A program made the position numbers and the translations under genes. Below, one piece after another: positions 6,570 through 9,758 of a stretch of 9,758 nucleotides of DNA. Within the stretch, counting starts at the first letter, position 1, and each line of letters begins with the position of its first letter. Origin of the DNA: Candidatus Odyssella thessalonicensis (GTDB lineage Bacteria > Pseudomonadota > Alphaproteobacteria > Bin65); NCBI GenBank assembly GCA_005240015.1, contig SBBV01000389.1:1-9758 (forward strand), in the 5' to 3' direction. The notes under the pieces were generated by a model. It worked only from the letters and a program-made list of their open reading frames with translations, did not search any database and was not told the origin of the DNA.

Positions 6570-6622
6570 ACAAGAAAATTGGTGTAAGCTCGCCGCTCGT
6601 GGATTTCGTCGACCGGAACATC

Positions 6623-7180
6623 ATGCATCTGTCGCTTCGACTCGGCGCGGCGCTCTGCCTGATCGTCGTTGCGCCCGCGCCGGCCGCCGCGCAGCAGGAG
6701 CGCAAGATCGAGAAGACGGCGCTCTGCCTCAACCAGATATGCAAGAAGGGCGGTGCCGAGTTCCGGCCATGGGAGCTGAAGCTGGCGCTGCCGCCGAAAC
6801 TGGCGCAGTGCACGACCTATCGCACGACGCCGTTCTTGGCGGTGATCCTGACGCGCAACGTGCCCGAGACCGGCGACCTCAATTGCGACGAGCTGCCGAA
6901 CGAGTATGCCGCCGAGCGCGGCGAGCGCGCGCGCAAGCGTGCGCAGTCGATCTTCGCCGGCCACACGGTGTTCCTGCGCATGATGTGCGTCCGTTTCGGC
7001 GACTATGTCGAATACGCGATCGAAGGCGAGGGCGCTGCGCGCCGGAATTTCCTCGCCGTCTATGCGCGCGATCGCGCCACGGCGCAGCGGATCGCCGCGG
7101 CGGCGCGGCGCTTCTATCCCGTGCCCCACATCGTTTCGATGACCGCCTGGGTCGAGCGCGGCGACGAAACCTGCCGGTAA
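6623..7180 (+). CDS. Secreted six-cysteine hypothetical protein
   Basis: I do not recognise this 185-residue protein. It begins with a good Sec signal peptide (MHLSLRLGAALCLIVVAPAPAAA, cleavage after Ala23) followed by a mature domain starting QQERK. The mature part has six Cys (35, 40, 63, 88, 122, 184), enough for three disulfides, which fits a periplasmic location. Other visible features are a basic Arg-rich helix-like stretch (95-107, AAERGERARKRAQ), a segment with alternating hydrophobic residues (HTVFLRMMCVRFGDYVEYAIEGEG), and a C-terminal CR. I chose ATG 6623 because the 32 in-frame codons upstream, from 6527, are translated from the preceding repeat and would bury the signal peptide. 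No strong ribosome binding site is visible. A short hairpin follows the stop at 7182-7194. Function unknown. Confidence 0.75.
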   Translation: MHLSLRLGAALCLIVVAPAPAAAQQERKIEKTALCLNQICKKGGAEFRPWELKLALPPKLAQCTTYRTTPFLAVILTRNVPETGDLNCDELPNEYAAERGERARKRAQSIFAGHTVFLRMMCVRFGDYVEYAIEGEGAARRNFLAVYARDRATAQRIAAAARRFYPVPHIVSMTAWVERGDETCR

Positions 7181-7181
7181 A

Positions 7182-7194
7182 CGCCGCTGCGGCG
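7182..7194 (+). terminator. Weak stem-loop after the six-cysteine gene
   Basis: CGCCG (7182-7186) pairs with CGGCG (7190-7194) around CTG, immediately after the stop codon. CGAACCTTT follows rather than a true U-run, so termination here is doubtful. Confidence 0.3.
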
Positions 7195-7207
7195 CGAACC
7201 TTTGCCA

Positions 7208-7236
7208 TTGACACGAGCCGCCGGAGCCGTCATGTC
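7208..7236 (+). promoter_or_regulatory. Candidate promoter for the leader/tRNA-Arg/aminotransferase unit
   Basis: TTGACA (7208-7213) is a perfect -35 hexamer. At 17-bp spacing the -10 would be CATGTC (7231-7236), which is poor. If it is used, transcription would start around 7243, next to the ATG at 7244, so the leader ORF would be leaderless, as known for rhizobial trpL. No other promoter-like sequence stands out before the tRNA. Confidence 0.4.
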
Positions 7237-7324
7237 TCCCGCCATGTCTACGTTCGTCCTCAGCACCACCTTCGACGCCCGCGCGCGACGTCGCTCGCCG
7301 GGGGCATGGTGCGCGCGCGCTTAG
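7232..7324 (+). CDS. Candidate regulatory leader peptide with clustered Arg codons
   Basis: This short ORF encodes 30 residues from ATG 7232 (GGAG 5 nt upstream, 7223-7226) or 26 from the in-frame ATG 7244, and ends at TAG 7322-7324. Its middle reads Asp-Ala-Arg-Ala-Arg-Arg-Arg-Ser (codons CGC GCG CGA CGT CGC at 7280-7294). All four Arg codons would be read by the tRNA-Arg(ACG) encoded just downstream. A rho-independent terminator follows 26 nt after the stop, and a segment of the ORF (CGGGGGC, 7299-7305) is complementary to the terminator's left arm. This is the layout of a transcription attenuator. Arg codons are common in any GC-rich sequence, so the call is inference from arrangement, not from homology. 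Confidence 0.35.
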   Translation: MSPAMSTFVLSTTFDARARRRSPGAWCARA

Positions 7325-7349
7325 ACGAAGCCGGACGTCCGCATCCGCC

Positions 7350-7381
7350 AGCCCCCGCCGCTCCGCGCCGGGGGCTTTTTA
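7350..7381 (+). terminator. Strong rho-independent terminator, possibly an attenuator
   Basis: AGCCCCCG (7350-7357) pairs perfectly with CGGGGGCT (7369-7376), an inner CGC-TCC-GCG extends the stem, and TTTTTA follows (7376-7381). The left arm could instead pair with CGGGGGC at 7299-7305 inside the upstream short ORF, giving an antiterminator. It stands 83 nt before the tRNA. The stretch 7382-7463 holds no gene or other signal that I can see. Confidence 0.85.
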
Positions 7382-7463
7382 GTCTCCGCAGCGCCCGAGC
7401 ATCGCCCGAGGACAACTCGCCGAACGCCCGCAAATGCACGAACGCCGGATAGCCAAATCACTT

Positions 7464-7540
7464 GCCCCCGTAGCTCAGCGGATCAGAGCGCCGCGCTACG
7501 AACGCGAAGGTCGCAGGTTCGAGTCCTGCCGGGGGCTCCA
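7464..7540 (+). tRNA. tRNA-Arg (anticodon ACG)
   Basis: The cloverleaf folds cleanly: acceptor GCCCCCG/CGGGGGC (7464-7470, 7530-7536), D stem GCTC/GAGC (7473-7476, 7486-7489), anticodon stem CCGCG/CGCGA (7491-7495, 7503-7507), T stem GCAGG/CCTGC (7513-7517, 7525-7529) and an encoded CCA (7538-7540). The anticodon loop CTACGAA gives ACG (7498-7500), which after deamination to ICG reads CGU, CGC and CGA. Odd points: the discriminator is T7537, whereas Arg tRNAs usually have A or G; the first anticodon-stem pair is a C-A mismatch; the D loop is nine bases (AGCGGATCA). These could mean a diverged or weakened tRNA. The reverse strand reads RQDSNLRPS, the usual false translation of a tRNA gene. Confidence 0.9.
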
Positions 7541-7546
7541 CTCGTT

Positions 7547-7551
7547 GGGAG
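7547..7551 (+). promoter_or_regulatory. Ribosome binding site of the ArgD-like aminotransferase
   Basis: GGGAG lies 7 nt before ATG 7559 and only 6 nt after the tRNA CCA end. It fixes the start codon and implies that the message is joined to the tRNA transcript before processing. Confidence 0.7.
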
Positions 7552-7558
7552 ACCCGCA

Positions 7559-8749
7559 ATGACCGAGACCGACACCTCCGCGCTCATGGAGATCACCAGC
7601 CGGCCGCCCATCGTCTTCACCGAGGGGCGCGGTTCCTGGCTCACCGACAGCGCCGGGAAGCGCTATCTCGATTTCGTGCAGGGCTGGGCGGTCAACTGCC
7701 TCGGCCATTCGCCGAAGCCGATCGTGGAGGCACTCGCCCGGCAGGCGGCGCGCCTCATCAATTGCAGCCCGGCCTACTTCAACGAGCCGATGGCGCGCCT
7801 CGCTTCGCTGATCGCCACGGCGAGCGGCCTCGAGCAGGTGTTCTTCACCAACAGCGGCGCCGAGGCCAACGAAGGCGCCATCAAGCTCGCGCGCAAATGG
7901 GGCTCGATCCATCGCGCCGGCGCCTTCGAGATCATCACGATGGAGCACGGCTTTCACGGCCGGACGCTCGCCACCATGGCGGCTTCGGGCAAGCCCGGCT
8001 GGGACAAGCTGTTCGAGCCCAAGGTGCCGGGATTCCCGAAGGTGCCGCTCAACGACATCGCCGCCCTGGAGCGCGCGATCGGCCCCAAGACCGTCGCGGT
8101 GATGCTCGAGCCGATCCAGGGCGAGGCGGGCGTCTACGAGGCGAGCGACGCGTTCTTGCGCGATCTCCGCGGGCTCGCGACCGAGCGCGGCATCCTCCTG
8201 ATCCTCGACGAGATCCAGACCGGCATGGGCCGCACCGGCCGCTTGTTCGGTTTCGAGCACGCCGGCATCGCGCCCGACATCATGACGCTCGGGAAGGGTC
8301 TCGGCGGCGGCGTGCCGCTCGGGGCGCTGGTGGCGAAACGCGACGTGATGTGCTTCGCGCATGGCGACCAGGGTGGGACGTTCAACGGCAATCCGCTGAT
8401 GACCGCGGTCGGCTGCGCGGTGATGGAGGAGGTGGCGAAGCCCGGCTTCCTCGCTCGGGTGACCGAGAACGGCGTCTATCTCGCCGAGCGCCTCGCGGAG
8501 TTGTCGCGTGTGCATGGCTGCGGCGTCGTGCGCGGCCGCGGACTGCTGCTGGCACTCGACCTGAAGCGGCCGATCGGGCCCGCGCTCGTCGAGCGCGCGC
8601 GGGCGCAGGGGCTGCTGATCAACGCGCCGCGGCCCGATGCGCTGCGCTTCATGCCGGCACTGACCGTGAGCCGTGCCGAGATCGATCGCATGATCGAGAT
8701 TCTCGGCGGCGTCTTGGCCGAGGTCGGGGCACCGGCGCTGGCGAAATAG
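7559..8749 (+). CDS. Acetylornithine transaminase-like class III (PLP) aminotransferase
   Basis: The 396-residue protein is a cytoplasmic class III aminotransferase of the ArgD/AstC/RocD group. ArgD converts N-acetylglutamate semialdehyde to N-acetylornithine with glutamate as amino donor, in arginine biosynthesis. Visible motifs are [12 protein letters not shown] (41-52), the PLP phosphate loop [17 protein letters not shown] (99-115), HGFHGRT (130-136), [12 protein letters not shown] with Asp217 for the PLP ring nitrogen, Lys246 ([14 protein letters not shown]) for the Schiff base, and GTFNGNP (273-279). [10 protein letters not shown] and [18 protein letters not shown] resemble an ArgD-like branch annotated as acetylornithine transaminase in other proteobacteria. 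No argF or other arg gene is in the window, so the substrate could be another omega-amino acid. It begins 18 bp after tRNA-Arg, behind a possible Arg attenuator, which is circumstantial support for an arginine role. Confidence 0.85.
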   Translation: MTETDTSALMEITSRPPIVFTEGRGSWLTDSAGKRYLDFVQGWAVNCLGHSPKPIVEALARQAARLINCSPAYFNEPMARLASLIATASGLEQVFFTNSGAEANEGAIKLARKWGSIHRAGAFEIITMEHGFHGRTLATMAASGKPGWDKLFEPKVPGFPKVPLNDIAALERAIGPKTVAVMLEPIQGEAGVYEASDAFLRDLRGLATERGILLILDEIQTGMGRTGRLFGFEHAGIAPDIMTLGKGLGGGVPLGALVAKRDVMCFAHGDQGGTFNGNPLMTAVGCAVMEEVAKPGFLARVTENGVYLAERLAELSRVHGCGVVRGRGLLLALDLKRPIGPALVERARAQGLLINAPRPDALRFMPALTVSRAEIDRMIEILGGVLAEVGAPALAK

Positions 8750-8818
8750 GGAGCAAAGCCGGGCGACATCTGCCATCATCGGCCTGGACGGTGGCCACGG
8801 CGAACGGCGCCACATCCC

Positions 8819-8825
8819 AGGGGGA
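8819..8825 (+). promoter_or_regulatory. Ribosome binding site of the exported hydrolase
   Basis: AGGGGGA lies 5 nt before ATG 8831 and supports that start. The gap 8750-8830 shows no terminator, so the gene may be read through from the aminotransferase. Confidence 0.6.
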
Positions 8826-8830
8826 ATCCG

Positions 8831-9622
8831 ATGCGACCCGCACTGCTTGCTGCCATGCTGCTGATCCCGCATGCGGCGGCGCCCGCCTCCGCCGAGCTCG
8901 TGAGGCTCCAGCCGCGGCCCGGCGTCGAGCTGCGGCTCGGCGTGGAGGCGCCCCCCAATGCGCCGGTGATCGCGATCCTCTTCGCGGGCGGGCACGGCAA
9001 GATCCAGCTCGGCGACGGCGGACAGCCCGCCGGCCTGCGCGGCAATTTCCTGATCCGCGCGCGCGGCCATCTCGCATCGCGCGGCATCGGCATCGTCATG
9101 GTCGACGCGCCCTCGGACCGGCAGGGCGACCGCGGGATGTTCGGCTGGCGGCAGAGCGCCGAGCATGCCGCCGACATCGGCGTCGCGGTGAGCGCGCTCA
9201 GGCAGCGCTTCCAGAGGCCGATCTGGCTCGTCGGCACCAGCGCCGGAACGGTCTCGGTCGCCAACGCGGCGGCGCGCCTGTCGGGGCCGGCGCGCCCCGA
9301 CGGCATCGTGCTGACCGCGACCATCACGCGCCAGGTGCGCGGGCGCGGCTTCACGGTGTTCGACGTCGGGATAGGCGCCTATTCGGGCCCGGCGCTCGTC
9401 GCCTCGCACGAGGGCGATGCGTGCGAGGCGACTCCGCCCGGCGATGCCCCGCGCGTGCTGGCCGCGCTCACGGGGGCACGGCCCAAGAAGCTGCTGATGT
9501 TCAGCGGCGGCTCTCCGCCGCAAAGCGCCCCCTGCGAGGCGCGCGCCCCGCACGGCTTCCTCGGCATCGAGGCGCGGGTGATGAACGCCGTCGCCGATTT
9601 CATCTTGCGGCCGAGCAACTGA
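8831..9622 (+). CDS. Exported alpha/beta hydrolase-like protein
   Basis: The 263-residue protein starts with a short Sec signal (MRPALLAAMLLIPHAAAPASA, cleavage about residue 21) and then shows an alpha/beta hydrolase plan. ILFAGGHGK (49-57) is the usual strand and oxyanion region after the first core strands. GTSAGT (135-140) is the nucleophile elbow with Ser137. Asp196 (SHEGDAC) and His241 (APHGFLGIE) fall at the expected positions for the acid and the general base. Cys198 and Cys235 could form a disulfide. The substrate is unknown; nothing shows a lipase lid or a peptidase insert. It lies 81 bp after the aminotransferase on the same strand. Its TGA stop is part of the second hairpin-repeat copy. 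Confidence 0.75.
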   Translation: MRPALLAAMLLIPHAAAPASAELVRLQPRPGVELRLGVEAPPNAPVIAILFAGGHGKIQLGDGGQPAGLRGNFLIRARGHLASRGIGIVMVDAPSDRQGDRGMFGWRQSAEHAADIGVAVSALRQRFQRPIWLVGTSAGTVSVANAAARLSGPARPDGIVLTATITRQVRGRGFTVFDVGIGAYSGPALVASHEGDACEATPPGDAPRVLAALTGARPKKLLMFSGGSPPQSAPCEARAPHGFLGIEARVMNAVADFILRPSN

Positions 9623-9697
9623 TTGGGACCGCGCGCCTCCAGGCGCGCTCTTCACCCTTCATCCAACGAAAGGGCGCGGCTGGAGCCGCGCGGTCGC
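9619..9697 (+). repeat. Hairpin-forming dispersed repeat, copy 2
   Basis: This copy aligns with 5834-5911 over its whole length with about eight substitutions and one extra base. It also begins with CTGATTGGGACC, so its first bases supply the TGA of the hydrolase. The outer stem is kept (GGGACCGCGCG with CGCGCGGTCGC, one mismatch). The G-U pair of copy 1 is G-C here. Its right end runs into the terminal palindrome. Confidence 0.85.
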
Positions 9698-9758
9698 AGC
9701 GCTACTCGGCCGGCGCCGGCGCCGGCCGAGTAGCGCTGCGACCGCGCGGCTCCAGCCG
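9677..9758. repeat. Perfect 82-bp palindrome at the window end
   Basis: Bases 9677-9717 are the exact reverse complement of 9718-9758 (41-bp arms, no spacer, centre GGCGCC). The right arm repeats, inverted, the 3' third of the hairpin repeat and stops at the last base of the window, so the symmetry may go on beyond it. It could be a head-to-head repeat pair (BIME-like) or an assembly fold-back at a contig end. Confidence 0.9.

Noticed and set aside
7285..7294. 10-bp palindrome GCGACGTCGC as a regulator site
   Set aside because: Short GC palindromes of this size are expected by chance here, and it lies inside the Arg-codon stretch of the leader ORF.
8903..8917. GGCTCCAGCCG-like match inside the hydrolase gene as a third, inverted copy of the hairpin repeat
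   Set aside because: Only about 11 bases match, and they encode VRLQPRP in the mature protein. No other part of the repeat is present.
7496..9655. 719-codon open frame on the minus strand across tRNA, aminotransferase and hydrolase
   Set aside because: It is antisense to two clear genes, and its C-terminus RQDSNLRPS is the well-known false translation of a reversed tRNA gene.

Overview
The window is a GC-rich stretch that reads as chromosomal DNA from an alphaproteobacterium, most likely of the order Hyphomicrobiales (Rhizobiales). The gene content and order support this: a Deg/HtrA protease, serB, miaA divergent from serB, then ilvB and ilvN is an arrangement I know from that group. The protein sequences are also of alphaproteobacterial type. 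Both edges look like contig ends. The protease reading frame is open to base 1, and the last 82 bases are a perfect palindrome.

Layout: (1) 1-1506, 5'-truncated periplasmic Deg/HtrA protease ending in a clear rho-independent terminator. (2) 2926-1650 on the minus strand, serB (serine biosynthesis) followed by a small Tat-exported HiPIP-type iron-sulfur protein. (3) 2975-6426 on the plus strand, miaA (tRNA modification), then ilvB and ilvN, the catalytic and regulatory subunits of acetohydroxyacid synthase. The whole ilvB-ilvN gap is filled by a hairpin-forming repeat. (4) 6427-6622, a second, unrelated REP-like repeat. (5) 6623-7180, a secreted six-cysteine protein I do not recognise. (6) 7181-7463, no ordinary gene, but a candidate leader-peptide/attenuator unit: a TTGACA box, a short ORF with clustered Arg codons and a strong terminator. 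(7) 7464-7540, tRNA-Arg(ACG), followed 18 bases later by an ArgD-like class III aminotransferase. (8) 8831-9622, an exported alpha/beta hydrolase. (9) 9619-9758, a second copy of the ilvB-ilvN hairpin repeat running into the terminal palindrome.

Most of the window is core amino-acid metabolism and housekeeping: SerB for serine, IlvBN for branched-chain amino acids, an ArgD-like enzyme for arginine/ornithine, MiaA for tRNA, and Deg for envelope quality control. I see no defence system, phage, transposase or CRISPR array. The points most worth a second look are the HiPIP whose fourth cluster ligand is Ser instead of Cys, the hairpin repeat that starts at two different stop codons and separates ilvB from ilvN, the putative Arg attenuator ahead of a tRNA-Arg and an arginine-pathway aminotransferase, and two Asp-to-Glu changes at metal-site positions in SerB and IlvB.
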